Source: Hydrococcus rivularis NIES-593
Lineage (GTDB): Bacteria; Cyanobacteriota; Cyanobacteriia; Cyanobacteriales; Microcystaceae
Length of the DNA stretch: 64,000 bases
Direction: 5' to 3'
Assembly (NCBI RefSeq): GCF_001904635.1
Contig: NZ_MRCB01000029.1
Span: 1 to 64,000, forward strand
Notes under the pieces: generated by a model
The model's input: only the letters and a program-made list of their open reading frames with translations
Database searches by the model: none
What the model was told of the DNA's origin: nothing
Position numbers and translations under genes: made by a program
In this document: piece by piece, positions 26,414-36,091 of the stretch
Layout: every line of letters starts with the position of its first letter
How positions within the stretch are numbered: position 1 is the stretch's first letter

Positions 26414-27394
26414 ATGTACGCAAGCCAAAAACTTTCCCTCCCAACCCTGGGCTGCGGAACTTGGGCATGGGGCAACCGCTTGCTCTGGGGATACGATGAA
26501 AGCATGGACGAGCAATTGCAAGCCGTCTTCGATCTTTGTGTCAGCAGGGGCGTGACTTTATTCGATACGGGCGATTCTTATGGGACTGGGAGATTGAATG
26601 GGAGAAGCGAGTTATTGCTAGGACGCTTTGCCAAGGAATATCTGGGCGCTGGCAAAGAAAATATTTGCATTGCCACCAAGCTTGCCGCTTATCCTTGGAG
26701 ATTGACGCGCCAATCGATGGTGTCGGCTTGTAAGTCTTCTGCCAAGCGATTGGGCAGAAACGTAGATTTGGTGCAGATGCATTGGTCTACAGCCAATTAT
26801 GCGCCATGGCAGGAGGGAGCGCTCTTGGATGGTCTTGCCGATCTCTACGAGCAAGGACTGGTCAAGGGAGTGGGTTTATCCAATTACGGACCCAAAAGAC
26901 TGAGATGGGCGTATAAAAAGTTTAGCGATCGCGGCGTTCCCATTTCCACCCTGCAAGTTCAATACTCGCTCCTCTCTACCTATCCCGTTACCCAACTAGG
27001 TCTCAAGGAGGTTTGCGACGAACTAGGAATCAAACTAATCGCCTACAGTCCTTTAGCGTTGGGATTGTTGACAGGAAAATATTCTCAGAAGGGGTCGTTT
27101 CCAAAAGGTATCCGAGGGTTGCTGTTTCGGCAGCTTTTGCCGGGAATTCAACCGCTTTTGTCGTGTTTGCGAGCGATCGCGCGATCGCGAAACAAAACTA
27201 TGTCGCAGGTTGCCATTAATTGGTGTATCTGTAAAGGAACTATTCCCATCCCTGGTGCAAAAACCGTCGAACAGGCAAAGGAAAATCTCGGTGCTTTGGG
27301 TTGGCAACTAGACGCTAATGAGATCGCAGAGTTGGAGCGCGCTGCGATGAATACAGACAAAAAGATGGTACAAAATATTTTTCAGACCAAATAA
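26414..27394 (+). CDS. Aldo/keto reductase
   Basis: 326 residues with the catalytic tetrad Asp51, Tyr56 (FDTGDSYG), Lys89 (IATK) and His123 (QMHW). LSNYGPKRL and YSPLALGLLTGKY are conserved, and the NADPH-binding IPIPGAKTVEQAKENLGAL lies near residues 275-293. It should reduce a carbonyl using NADPH. Plant pyridoxal reductase and cyanobacterial YhdN/Tas-like proteins are the nearest types recalled. It is monocistronic, and the convergent antiporter gene ends 16 bp away. Confidence 0.88.
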   Translation: MYASQKLSLPTLGCGTWAWGNRLLWGYDESMDEQLQAVFDLCVSRGVTLFDTGDSYGTGRLNGRSELLLGRFAKEYLGAGKENICIATKLAAYPWRLTRQSMVSACKSSAKRLGRNVDLVQMHWSTANYAPWQEGALLDGLADLYEQGLVKGVGLSNYGPKRLRWAYKKFSDRGVPISTLQVQYSLLSTYPVTQLGLKEVCDELGIKLIAYSPLALGLLTGKYSQKGSFPKGIRGLLFRQLLPGIQPLLSCLRAIARSRNKTMSQVAINWCICKGTIPIPGAKTVEQAKENLGALGWQLDANEIAELERAAMNTDKKMVQNIFQTK

Positions 27395-27410
27395 ACTTTC
27401 TAACACTTCT

Positions 27411-28523
27411 TTAAGTTCCGCTTCTTTTACTCTTACGCTCTCGCTGCCGATGTAGGGCTTGTGAGGTCGAGATTGCTAAACTCAAAATCGTCAGCGGAAT
27501 CACGACGAAGACTAGCGCTTTGCTAAAAATGGGCAAGCTTGCGTGCCCGGTCTGATTCAAAAACAGATAAACAGCGTAGGCGATGTAGTAGCCGAGAAGC
27601 AGCAAGCCTTCTCTTCGACCAATTCGGTAACCCGTAAAGAAAATGGGCAAGCAAACAATAGCCACGGCGGTCATCACCGGAATATCGAACCGCAGGGCGG
27701 CATTAGAAACGTTAATGCCATCTGACGAGACGGTGGCGGACAAGCCCAGCACTGCCAGAATGTTAAAAATATTGCTACCGACGACGTTGCCGACGGCAAT
27801 ATCTCGCTCGCCTCGAAAACTGGCAATAGCAGAGGTAGCTAGTTCTGGAAGAGACGTTCCAGCAGCTACAATCGTCAGTCCGATAATTAGGTCGCTGACG
27901 TTCAATATCTTAGCAATAGTAATTGCACTCTCCACCAGCCAGTTTGAACCCAGTACCAACAGTCCCAAACCGATTGCAATGAGCGCTAGATTGACCAACC
28001 CCGCTTTTACCGAAGAACGGATCGATTGACCGTATTCCCGGGCAAACTCTTCTTGAATTTCGCGATCGCGTTCCTTGCGGCTTTGATAAATTAGGAAAAT
28101 CGTATAAAGTACGCCGCCGATGAAGAGAATCATGCCGTCTACTCTGCTAATCTTGCCATCGGCTCCAAATATTAGCGTTAGGGCGGATACGCCAATCATA
28201 ATCGGCACGTCCAAACGAACGAGTTGCAAAGCGACGGTTAGCGGCGCGATTAGGGCAGATATACCAAGAATAAATAGGGCATTAAAAATATTGCTCCCAA
28301 CTACGTTACCCAAAGCAATATCCGCTTTACCGTTCCAACTAGAAATGATGCTCACCGCCATTTCGGGCGAGCTAGTGCCGTAAGCAACGATAGTTAATCC
28401 GATGACTAAGGGGGAAATCCCAACCATGGCAGCTAGGCGAGAAGACCCCTTCACTAATAACTCTGCGCCAACGACTAACAGTGCTAGTCCCGCTACCAGT
28501 AAAACAAAGGTAAGAAAATTCAT
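27411..28523 (-). CDS. Calcium/sodium antiporter, CaCA family (YrbG-like)
   Basis: A 370-residue, roughly ten-helix membrane protein with the two inverted alpha-repeats of cation/Ca2+ exchangers. The first has GTSSPEMAVS and ALGNVVGSNIFN near residues 50-82; the second has GTSLPELATS and AVGNVVGSNIFN near 220-255. The acidic Glu in each repeat is intact. The hydrophilic loop near 145-165 (YQSRKERDREIQEEFAREYG) separates the halves. It probably exports Ca2+ in exchange for Na+ or H+. Confidence 0.9.
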   Translation of the reverse strand: MNFLTFVLLVAGLALLVVGAELLVKGSSRLAAMVGISPLVIGLTIVAYGTSSPEMAVSIISSWNGKADIALGNVVGSNIFNALFILGISALIAPLTVALQLVRLDVPIMIGVSALTLIFGADGKISRVDGMILFIGGVLYTIFLIYQSRKERDREIQEEFAREYGQSIRSSVKAGLVNLALIAIGLGLLVLGSNWLVESAITIAKILNVSDLIIGLTIVAAGTSLPELATSAIASFRGERDIAVGNVVGSNIFNILAVLGLSATVSSDGINVSNAALRFDIPVMTAVAIVCLPIFFTGYRIGRREGLLLLGYYIAYAVYLFLNQTGHASLPIFSKALVFVVIPLTILSLAISTSQALHRQRERKSKRSGT

Positions 28524-28588
28524 GAATTTATTTTACGGTTATGGGTTGTCCTTCTTATCAATGATTTTTATTGAATATTGTCTATCCT

Positions 28589-29584
28589 TTAAAGGTCGAG
28601 CTTAGCGAGAACTTCGTGCAAAACTTTAGCCGAATTTTGCAGTTGCGTTTCTTCTGTCTTGCTCAAAGCTAATTTGACTCTTTTGATCGCTCCTTTTTCA
28701 TTGACGACGGTTGGCAAACTCAGGCAAATATCGTCGATGCCGTACAGTCCTCGTACTAGAGTACTGACCGTCAAGATGCGTTCTTGAGAGCGCAAAATCG
28801 CTTTGACAATATCGGTAACGGCTAAACCGATCGCGTAAGAAGTATAACCTTTACGCTGAATAATTTCATAGGCGGCATTCTTGACGCGATCGAAGATAGC
28901 GCATAATTCTTTTTGCTCGTCGATAGAAAGACTTTCCCAGTCGCTTGGGAGAAGTTTCATGCCAGCGACGTTGACGGTACTCCAGACGGGAACTTCGCTA
29001 TCGCCGTGTTCCCCGATGATATAAGCGTGGATGCTGCGAGGATCGATATCCAGTTTTGCTGCCAGTAGAGAACGAAAACGCGCCGTATCCAACACCGTTC
29101 CCGAACCTATTACCCGCGAACTGGGAAATCCAGTGAGTTTTTGGGTAACGCAGGTCATGATATCGACCGGATTGGTGACGATTAGCAAGATGGCGTTGGG
29201 ACAGTATCGTGCCACGTCATCCAAAATCTTTTTGAAGATAGCAACATTGCGTTCTACCAGGTCGAGACGGCTTTGTCCTGGTTTTTGCGCGGCTCCGGCA
29301 GTGATAATTACAATATCTGCATCTTGCCCTGCATCGGCAACCGTTCCTGCTTTCAAAAAGGTAGGGGAAATAAAAGGCATCCCGTGCATCAAATCCATGA
29401 CTTCTCCCTCGACCCGTTCTTTAGCAATATCTTGCAGGATTAGTTCGTCAAAACAGTTTTGGATCAGCATCGAATAGGCGCAAGCCATGCCTACTTGACC
29501 CGCACCGATGATAACTCCTTTGCGAGGACGAATCGGTGTGGGCTTTTCTGCATCGGGGTTGGAGATAAAAATTTGTTCAAACAT
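28589..29584 (-). CDS. ldh: L-lactate dehydrogenase
   Basis: 331 residues. The NAD motif GAGQVG is at 27-32. Gln100 in AAQKPGQSR gives lactate rather than malate specificity. Arg106 and the catalytic pair Asp166/His193 (LDTARF, GEHGDSE) are present. It interconverts pyruvate and L-lactate with NADH. The N-terminus carries ~20 extra residues (ISNPDAEKPTPIRPRK). It is monocistronic, between the antiporter gene and pyrC. Confidence 0.92.
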   Translation of the reverse strand: MFEQIFISNPDAEKPTPIRPRKGVIIGAGQVGMACAYSMLIQNCFDELILQDIAKERVEGEVMDLMHGMPFISPTFLKAGTVADAGQDADIVIITAGAAQKPGQSRLDLVERNVAIFKKILDDVARYCPNAILLIVTNPVDIMTCVTQKLTGFPSSRVIGSGTVLDTARFRSLLAAKLDIDPRSIHAYIIGEHGDSEVPVWSTVNVAGMKLLPSDWESLSIDEQKELCAIFDRVKNAAYEIIQRKGYTSYAIGLAVTDIVKAILRSQERILTVSTLVRGLYGIDDICLSLPTVVNEKGAIKRVKLALSKTEETQLQNSAKVLHEVLAKLDL

Positions 29585-29844
29585 ATCATATAAAGTAAAG
29601 GTAAAGTCTTCGTGTTAGAGAGAACAATAACGATCGCGTATTAGCAATCTTCGATGAATTTATTGTTATTAAACATCCTTCGGCGGTCATAATGAGACTG
29701 CGATCGCATTGGAGCGATAATAAAAGTACCTACTTAGCAACCGACGCGTCCGCTCGGTACTCCTGCGATCGACTCGTTCGATCGCCTATCAATTTTGCCA
29801 ATCGCCGTGCCTGAGAGACAAACTTTCATTCAAAATCATCTCGG

Positions 29845-31152
29845 TTACTCCTCAAAACGCAACGCCTTCCCTCGCACGTTGGGATCAAATTTCCCCCGTT
29901 CGTAAACCACTTGACCCCCAACAATCGTAACGACGGGCCAGCCAGTTAAATTCCAGCCTTCAAAGGGACTCCAACCGCATTTAGTTTGCAACTCTTCCCG
30001 CAGAACGGGACGATAAGTCTCCAAATCGACTAAGACTAAATCGGCATCGTATCCCGGTGCGATCGCGCCTTTATTGGGAATTTTATAAGCTTTAGCGACT
30101 GCCGTTGACATCCAATTGACGACTTGGGCGACGGTGCAGCGTCCCTGCATTGCCTGTGTCAGCATCAAGGGCAAAGAAGTCTCGACTCCTGGCATTCCCG
30201 ACGGCGTATTGGGATAGCCTTTGGCTTTCTCTTCTAGGGTATGGGGCGCGTGGTCGGTGGCGATAAAGTCGATAACGCCATCTAGCAAAGCTTTCCAAAG
30301 GATATCGTTATTTTCGGGCGATCGCAGCGGAGGATTCATTTGCGCCAGCGTTCCCAACTTTTTGTAGGCCTCTGTATTGAGTAGTAAATGCTGCGGCGTT
30401 ACTTCTGCCGTCACCCAACTCGGTTTACCCTGTCTGAGAAATTCGGCTTCTATCCCAGTCGATAAGTGCAGAATATGTAAGCGACGCTCATATTTTTTAG
30501 AGAGTTTGATGGCTAATTTCGTCGCGTTGAGGGCTGCTTGTTCGTCCTGAATCTGAGAATGGACGGCTGGATCGGTAATTCCGGCAAATTTCTGGCGGCG
30601 AGCGTCAATTCTTGCTTGGTCTTCGGCATGAACGGCAATCAAACGCTTGCCTTTAGCAAAAATTGGTTCTAATTCTTCTTCCCGACTGACTAGCAAAGGA
30701 CCGTGCATGGAACCCATAAAAATTTTGATGCCGCACGTCGGTTTTGCTTCTAGCAAATCCGGCAAATTTTCGGGGGTTGCCCCAATAAAAAAACCATAAT
30801 TGACCAAGCACTTCTGGGCAGCCCGTTGCAGCTTATCGTCCAAAGCTGCCTGGGTGGTTGTCAAGGGGCGAGTATTAGGCATCTCCAGAAAAGAGGTAAC
30901 GCCCCCCCTGGCACAGGCGCGACTTGCCGTATGCAGATCTTCTTTATGCTCTAATCCAGGTTCTCGAAAATGGACTTGGGGGTCAATCGCTCCGGGCAAC
31001 AAAGTTAACCCCGTTGCGTCTATGATGGTACTAACATCGGTATCGGGAATTTCCGATGCGATCCGGACAATTTTGCCAGCCTGAGTTAAAACGTCTCCTA
31101 TCAAAAACTCGTCGTTAGGCAAAAGAATTCGGGACTGGCGAATTAGTAACAT
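29845..31152 (-). CDS. pyrC: Dihydroorotase-family amidohydrolase
   Basis: 435 residues of the type-I dihydroorotase/amidohydrolase family. Seen are DPQVHFREPG near 58-67, FLEMPNTRPLTT, KIFMGSMHG with the position of the bridging carbamyl-Lys, VHAEDQ, LHILHLSTG, the catalytic IATDHAPHT, and GMPGVETSLPLML. The usual first metal motif is HxH in DxHVHFREPG; here the first His is Gln (CAA). Cyanobacterial proteins with this change may be common; if not, activity is uncertain. ATG 31152 (MLLIRQSRILLP) is chosen over 31182. It should make dihydroorotate for UMP synthesis. Confidence 0.85.
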   Translation of the reverse strand: MLLIRQSRILLPNDEFLIGDVLTQAGKIVRIASEIPDTDVSTIIDATGLTLLPGAIDPQVHFREPGLEHKEDLHTASRACARGGVTSFLEMPNTRPLTTTQAALDDKLQRAAQKCLVNYGFFIGATPENLPDLLEAKPTCGIKIFMGSMHGPLLVSREEELEPIFAKGKRLIAVHAEDQARIDARRQKFAGITDPAVHSQIQDEQAALNATKLAIKLSKKYERRLHILHLSTGIEAEFLRQGKPSWVTAEVTPQHLLLNTEAYKKLGTLAQMNPPLRSPENNDILWKALLDGVIDFIATDHAPHTLEEKAKGYPNTPSGMPGVETSLPLMLTQAMQGRCTVAQVVNWMSTAVAKAYKIPNKGAIAPGYDADLVLVDLETYRPVLREELQTKCGWSPFEGWNLTGWPVVTIVGGQVVYERGKFDPNVRGKALRFEE

Positions 31153-31300
31153 AAGCGAGCTATCCAAGCGTATGAGTTCCAAAAAATCAATGATACTTTA
31201 AAGTTCCTGTTGACAGGGGGATCGCTAAACTAAAATACAAATTTTGTCGCCACTCATTCTACTCGATCGTTTTTATTTACTTGCTGGTCATCAAAACACT

Positions 31301-31900
31301 ATGACAGAAAGCCTCAATCAAGAGCCGAAGAAAACCGCTCAAACCCATCCGGAAAATCCCTGGCTAGAGATCGCCAAAACCATCGTTACCGCAGCTTTTT
31401 TAGCCTTTGGAATTCGGACTTTTGTCGCCGAAGCGCGCTATATTCCCTCTTCTTCTATGGAACCCACCTTAGAAATTAACGATCGCTTGATTATTGAAAA
31501 GATTAGCTATCACTTTAGGGAACCAGAACGAGGAGATGTAGTGGTTTTTTCGCCAACAGAAACGCTTAAAGAGCAACACTTCAATGAGGCTTTTATCAAA
31601 CGGGTAATCGGTCTTCCCGGGGAAACAGTGGCAGTCAGAAATGGACGAGTCTATGTCAATGACAAGCCTTTAGCAGAGAACTATATTGCAGAGAAGCCTA
31701 ATTACAATTACGGTCCGAGAAAAGTCCCGCCGGGTCAGTATCTTGTCTTGGGCGACAATCGCAACAACAGCTACGATTCCCACTACTGGGGATTCGTGCC
31801 GAAAGAAAATATTATCGGGCGGGCAGTCGTGCGTTTTTGGCCTTTCAATCGTCTTGGAGGAATCGATCCAGAACCAATTTATTCATCGCAAGGAAAATAG
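31301..31900 (+). CDS. lepB: Signal peptidase I
   Basis: 199 residues. One N-terminal membrane segment (IAKTIVTAAFLAFGIRTFV, 24-42), then the nucleophile Ser52 in PSSSMEPTL, the general base Lys100 in FIKRVIGLPGE, and the late boxes GQYLVLGDNRNNSYDSHYWG and IIGRAV. It cleaves signal peptides on the outer face of cytoplasmic or thylakoid membranes. ATG 31301 is preferred because the upstream TTG-initiated frame adds 19 unrelated residues. Confidence 0.93.
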   Translation: MTESLNQEPKKTAQTHPENPWLEIAKTIVTAAFLAFGIRTFVAEARYIPSSSMEPTLEINDRLIIEKISYHFREPERGDVVVFSPTETLKEQHFNEAFIKRVIGLPGETVAVRNGRVYVNDKPLAENYIAEKPNYNYGPRKVPPGQYLVLGDNRNNSYDSHYWGFVPKENIIGRAVVRFWPFNRLGGIDPEPIYSSQGK

Positions 31901-31907
31901 GAAAATT

Positions 31908-31957
31908 GTTAGTAGTTAGTTGTTGGGAGCAAAACCTACTAACTACTAACTAATAAC
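31908..31957. repeat. Inverted heptamer-type repeat between convergent genes
   Basis: TTAGTAGTTAGTTG on the left is complementary to the CTACTAACTACTAACTAA region on the right, forming a long imperfect hairpin between the lepB and prs stops. It probably acts as a bidirectional transcription end and is built from the GGTTAGT repeat units. Confidence 0.6.
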
Positions 31958-32949
31958 TACCGGAACATACTGCTGACCGAACTATCTTCGTGAATGCGCC
32001 AAATGGCTTCCCCAAGAAGGTTCGCTACAGAAAGCACGGTTAACTGATCGAACCGTCGATCCTCTGGAACGGGAATGGTATTGGTAACGATTACTTCTTC
32101 AAATAATCCGCTAGAGAGGCGCGAGATAGCCGGTTCGGAGAAAACCGCGTGAGTCGCACAAGCGTAAACTTGTCTGGCTCCCTCTTGGCGCAGCAATCGC
32201 GCTCCTTCTGAGATAGTACCTGCCGTGTCGATCATGTCGTCTACCAAAACAGCGGTTTTTCCCTTAACGTCGCCGATTAAATTGACGACCTCTGCGACGT
32301 TGTGTGCCTGACGGCGTTTGTCGATGATGGCTAGGGGAGCATCGTCTAATTTTTTGGCAAATGCCCTTGCCCTGGTAACGCCGCCAACATCTGGCGAAAC
32401 GACTACGAGATCTGAGAGATTTTTACTGACTAAATAATCGATTAATACCGGAGAACCATAAACGTGATCGAGAGGAATATCGAAATAACCTTGAATTTGG
32501 GCTGAATGTAAATCCATCGCTAAAATGCGATCGGCGCCAGCTTCAGTAATTAAATTAGCAACTAATTTGGCAGTAATCGCCTCTCGCCCCGCTGTTTTGC
32601 GATCCGCTCTAGCATAACAATAATAAGGAATTACGGCAGTAATCTGCCGTGCCGAGGCTCGACGACAGGCATCGATCGCGATCAGTAATTCCATGAGGTT
32701 ATCGTTAACGGGTTTACAGCAGGGCTGAATTAGATAGACATCGCAGCCTCGGATCGATTCTTGGATCTGAATGTATAGCTCCCCATCCGCAAACCGCTTG
32801 CGAACCATTGGTCCTACGTCCATGCCCAAGTAACGAGCTACTTCTTGGGCTAGAGGAACGTTAGCCGAACCAGAAAATAAACGCAGGCGGTTATTGTCCG
32901 ACGCAGGCTGTGATGTCGGCGAAAAGAGCAAAGTGGCAGTATAGCTCAC
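31957..32949 (-). CDS. prs: Ribose-phosphate pyrophosphokinase
   Basis: 330 residues. NNRLRLFSGSANVPLAQEVA near 19-38, FADGELYIQI, the ATP loop YYCYARADRKTAGREAITAK near 109-128, MDLHSAQIQGYFDIP and the PRPP loop VLVDDMIDTAGTI near 223-235. It makes PRPP from ribose-5-phosphate and ATP. The start is GTG 32949 (MSYTATLLFSP); family N-termini vary, so the exact start is uncertain. Confidence 0.93.
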   Translation of the reverse strand: MSYTATLLFSPTSQPASDNNRLRLFSGSANVPLAQEVARYLGMDVGPMVRKRFADGELYIQIQESIRGCDVYLIQPCCKPVNDNLMELLIAIDACRRASARQITAVIPYYCYARADRKTAGREAITAKLVANLITEAGADRILAMDLHSAQIQGYFDIPLDHVYGSPVLIDYLVSKNLSDLVVVSPDVGGVTRARAFAKKLDDAPLAIIDKRRQAHNVAEVVNLIGDVKGKTAVLVDDMIDTAGTISEGARLLRQEGARQVYACATHAVFSEPAISRLSSGLFEEVIVTNTIPVPEDRRFDQLTVLSVANLLGEAIWRIHEDSSVSSMFR

Positions 32950-33216
32950 GGCGGATTCTTTTCCCTCAACTTATGGCATTTTTATCATCTCAGGTTTTTA
33001 GGATTTCTGAGACAAATTTTTCCCACTCTCAATCATAGCCAATCTATTCTTTAAATTCCGACATAAATGTTCAATCTATTTAGCTTTTTTTGATTTTCTG
33101 GAGAGGGAAATGAGCTGACAAACCAAAGGGATTGCTTGCCTATTGGTAAAGTTCCCATCAAATCTGAAAAAATAAACATTAAACTTAAAATTCTAATCGA
33201 CACCAATAACCCTTTG

Positions 33217-33897
33217 ATGAAAGCATTACTGGTCGTAGGAACGGATACCGAGGTGGGCAAAACAGTCTTAACCTCATCTTTAGCAGCTTACTGGCAAATC
33301 TACCAACCGAATAAAAGTCTGGGACTGATGAAGCTCATCGAGACAGGCATTGGCGATCGGGAGTTTTACCAAGAACTGTTTGGCAGCAGTCCATCGCTCG
33401 AAATCGCCGCCCCTCTACGTTTTCAAACTCCAGTCGCTCCTCCTATAGCGGCAGAACGAGAAGGTCGCGACATCGACTTAGGACAAGTTTGGCAAGAATT
33501 TAGGCGATTAGGGCAACAGAAAGATTTCGTCCTAGTCGAAGCTTTAGGCGGGCTAGGTTCTCCAGTGACTCACGAACTAACGGTAGCCGATCTAGCTGGG
33601 GAATGGCGTTTGAGCGTCGTTTTAGTCGTGCCGATTAAATTAGGCGCGATCGCCCAAACCGTAGCTAATGTCGCTCTCGCCCGTCAGTGCCGAATCGATC
33701 TCAAAGGCATTGTCCTCAATTGTGTCCAACCCTGTACCGAACAACAATTAGCTGATTGGACGCCGATCGAGTTGCTGGAATCTTTGACTTGCATTCCCGT
33801 TTTAGGCGTTTTGCCCTATCTGAGCGATCGCAACGATCTGAAAAAGCTGGCTCTAGTTGCGTCGAATTTAGCCCTGGAGAAATTTTTGCCTTGGTAG
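33217..33897 (+). CDS. bioD: Dethiobiotin synthase
   Basis: 226 residues. The P-loop GTDTEVGKT is near 8-16, followed by LMKLIETG, APPIAAEREGRDID and EALGGLGSPVT, the diaminopelargonate/Mg-binding block. It closes the ureido ring of dethiobiotin in biotin synthesis. ATG 33217 directly precedes the family N-terminus (MKALLVVGTDTEVGKT); earlier in-frame starts only add spacer translation. No other bio gene is in the window. Confidence 0.9.
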   Translation: MKALLVVGTDTEVGKTVLTSSLAAYWQIYQPNKSLGLMKLIETGIGDREFYQELFGSSPSLEIAAPLRFQTPVAPPIAAEREGRDIDLGQVWQEFRRLGQQKDFVLVEALGGLGSPVTHELTVADLAGEWRLSVVLVVPIKLGAIAQTVANVALARQCRIDLKGIVLNCVQPCTEQQLADWTPIELLESLTCIPVLGVLPYLSDRNDLKKLALVASNLALEKFLPW

Positions 33898-33907
33898 CAA
33901 TTGCAAC

Positions 33908-34210
33908 TTAAATTTCCTTATAAAAGTTTTCTAACAAGCGCTGTCTGACTTTTACTAATTCTTCAGAAGATAGCATTTCCTCTTGACATTGAGCCAATAA
34001 GGCTGGTGTCGAGAAGATTTCTCCCAATCGCTGAATCCATCTATTCAGTTCGGGATCGCGATAGCAGTAGCGATTGAAAGAAAAGCAATACCAATCTGCG
34101 GCATATCGCGCTGCGTATTCTTCTGGTGACATGCCCAGAGGAAACATTTGTATCGCCAATCGTTCGCAATTGAGAGGAGCAAGTGGAAGCTGCTTATCTA
34201 CCTTACTCAT
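33908..34210 (-). CDS. Small conserved-looking hypothetical protein
   Basis: 100 residues with no recognised domain. The acidic/aromatic composition (SPEEYAARYAADWYCFSFNR, YRDPELNRWIQRLGEIF) suggests a small helical cytosolic protein. It ends 10 bp from the bioD stop on the opposite strand. I recall similar short cyanobacterial proteins but cannot name the family. Confidence 0.6.
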   Translation of the reverse strand: MSKVDKQLPLAPLNCERLAIQMFPLGMSPEEYAARYAADWYCFSFNRYCYRDPELNRWIQRLGEIFSTPALLAQCQEEMLSSEELVKVRQRLLENFYKEI

Positions 34211-34425
34211 AGTTTTTCAGTTTTGTTACAAAAGGTTACTAGCTACCATACTTTAACTTAAGTGGTGACTTTTAATAAAGCGTGTTATGTCCGTTATTTT
34301 TGAAGCTTGGCGCAGTTTAACCATAAATACAGAGACAATCGCGCCCGATCGCCTGCAAAACGGTAAATCCGTCAGGGCATTGTCCAAAAGCTAACGCACC
34401 GCTCGCTATACCTATGAGTGATACC

Positions 34426-35952
34426 CTAGATTCTGCCTTTGGATCGCTCGCCTCCCAAGGGTAAGAAAATGGTTAGAACCTCTCCCTGTTGGGGTCGTTG
34501 GCGCACGATCAGCTTGCCGCCCAAGGCATTGAAAAGGTTTTTAGTAACGTCTAAACTCAGACTCAGACTGCCCGTTTCCGGTTGGAACATCAGCAACTGA
34601 CCCAACGCTTTGAGGGCATTATTTGGGTAGACGGACTGAGTATAAAATTGCAGTTTTAGTTGATTTCCTGCCGTCGTCACTCGAACTTGGATTTGTCCTC
34701 CCGTGGGCAAACTGCGGATAAATTTTTCCATCAATCCAGTTAGTACTTGGTCTAGCATAGCCGGATCGCTGACTACCTGCGGCAGTTTTTTCGGTACGAC
34801 CACATCGAGTTCGACGCTACGCCGTTGTGCTTGTTTTTGCCAAAGGGGAATACTTCGTTGAAAGACTTGTTCGAGAGAGATAGGAACGAGCTGAACTTGT
34901 TTTTCTCGCACGGGAGTGGTTTTAAACTCTGCCGCTCGGAAAATTAGCTCCATACGGTTGATTTGCTCGGTACATTCCTGATCGATGGTTTCTAATCGCT
35001 TGACCATTTCCGGCGATAATTCGCTAGAACGCTTGAGGAGCAATCGCGTCATCGTGCGAATGGTCGTCAGGGGAGTGCGGATCTCATGGGTAAGTGCTTG
35101 TAGCAATTCGATCTCTGGAGAATCAGTCGCACAAGCTTCATCGATCTGTCGAGACTGCTGTTTGGAGCGCCGATTAGCGAACAGGAAAATGTTTTCGTTT
35201 TTCTCGCTGACTGTCTCGATCGCGCGGTTTCTTTTCGTCTCTAGGGTTGGCAGTTCGGGTAAATGCTTGAGCAGCAGATGGCTAAAATCTGTAACGAGAC
35301 GATAATCGGGCGTTGGCGGTCTGAATTTCTCGAAGGCGCGATCGAGTTGCTCCAATTGATGGTACTTGGCAAGATATAAGTGCGATCGCAAGAGCGACCA
35401 TGCCCGTTCGATTGTTTCTGGTTCAAACGAAAATTGAAAGGTAGGGAGTCCCGTAGCGTCCTCTCCCAAAACCATCAGCAACCCAAACTTGGGAGTCAGT
35501 GCCAAACAAAACTGCTCGCTGGCGATAGGATCGTTCGGCAAGAGGGGCAGTTCCGCGATCGCGCCTGTAATGTCATGTTGTAGAATTTGTTGGGCAACAG
35601 ATTGCTGACAGGGCATTAGCGCCAGAGTTTTGAGCGCTTGTGGCAGAAAAATTCCAGTCTGAAAGCGAGAAATCAGATCTACATGGCTTAAAATGGGCGC
35701 GGGGGCGGATAAGATCGAGCCTTGTAAATCTGTTTGCGAAGCATCGATCGAAGATAATAATAACTGTTGTAGTGCCGCGATCGCTCCAAACCATTCCTTT
35801 TGCGCTTTCAGCTTTGCTCTGGCTATCTGCTTGCTCGAATAGGGATAAATCGCGTCTAGCTCGCTCTGAGGCGCACGAACATCTAAATTAGCCGCTTCTT
35901 GGCTGTTGAAAACATCGCTGAGTTTTCGCCATAATCCCTGTTGTACGACCAT
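34426..35952 (-). CDS. Sensor histidine kinase with cyanobacterial N-terminal region
   Basis: 508 residues, soluble, without membrane segments. The first ~280 residues form an unrecognised input region. The phospho-acceptor His lies near 290 in LTHEIRTPLTTIRT, and the HATPase region follows to ~500. The N-box is unusual: MLDQVLTGLMEKFIRSLP lacks the normal Asn, and the G-boxes are weak (ETGSLSLSLDVTKNLFNALG, GGKLIVRQRPQQGEVLTIFL). ATP binding may be altered, or it may act with a partner kinase. No response regulator gene is adjacent. Confidence 0.8.
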   Translation of the reverse strand: MVVQQGLWRKLSDVFNSQEAANLDVRAPQSELDAIYPYSSKQIARAKLKAQKEWFGAIAALQQLLLSSIDASQTDLQGSILSAPAPILSHVDLISRFQTGIFLPQALKTLALMPCQQSVAQQILQHDITGAIAELPLLPNDPIASEQFCLALTPKFGLLMVLGEDATGLPTFQFSFEPETIERAWSLLRSHLYLAKYHQLEQLDRAFEKFRPPTPDYRLVTDFSHLLLKHLPELPTLETKRNRAIETVSEKNENIFLFANRRSKQQSRQIDEACATDSPEIELLQALTHEIRTPLTTIRTMTRLLLKRSSELSPEMVKRLETIDQECTEQINRMELIFRAAEFKTTPVREKQVQLVPISLEQVFQRSIPLWQKQAQRRSVELDVVVPKKLPQVVSDPAMLDQVLTGLMEKFIRSLPTGGQIQVRVTTAGNQLKLQFYTQSVYPNNALKALGQLLMFQPETGSLSLSLDVTKNLFNALGGKLIVRQRPQQGEVLTIFLPLGGERSKGRI

Positions 35953-36091
35953 TGACTTCCTACAAGCAGCAATTTACCGCATTCTTTTCTCACCTACGAT
36001 AGTACCTGCCTTTTCCCTTCGTCCGTATCAGTAGAACCGAACGATTTATTCGCAATCTCCGTTCTTTGTGCCGAGTGATTAGGGATAGGAG

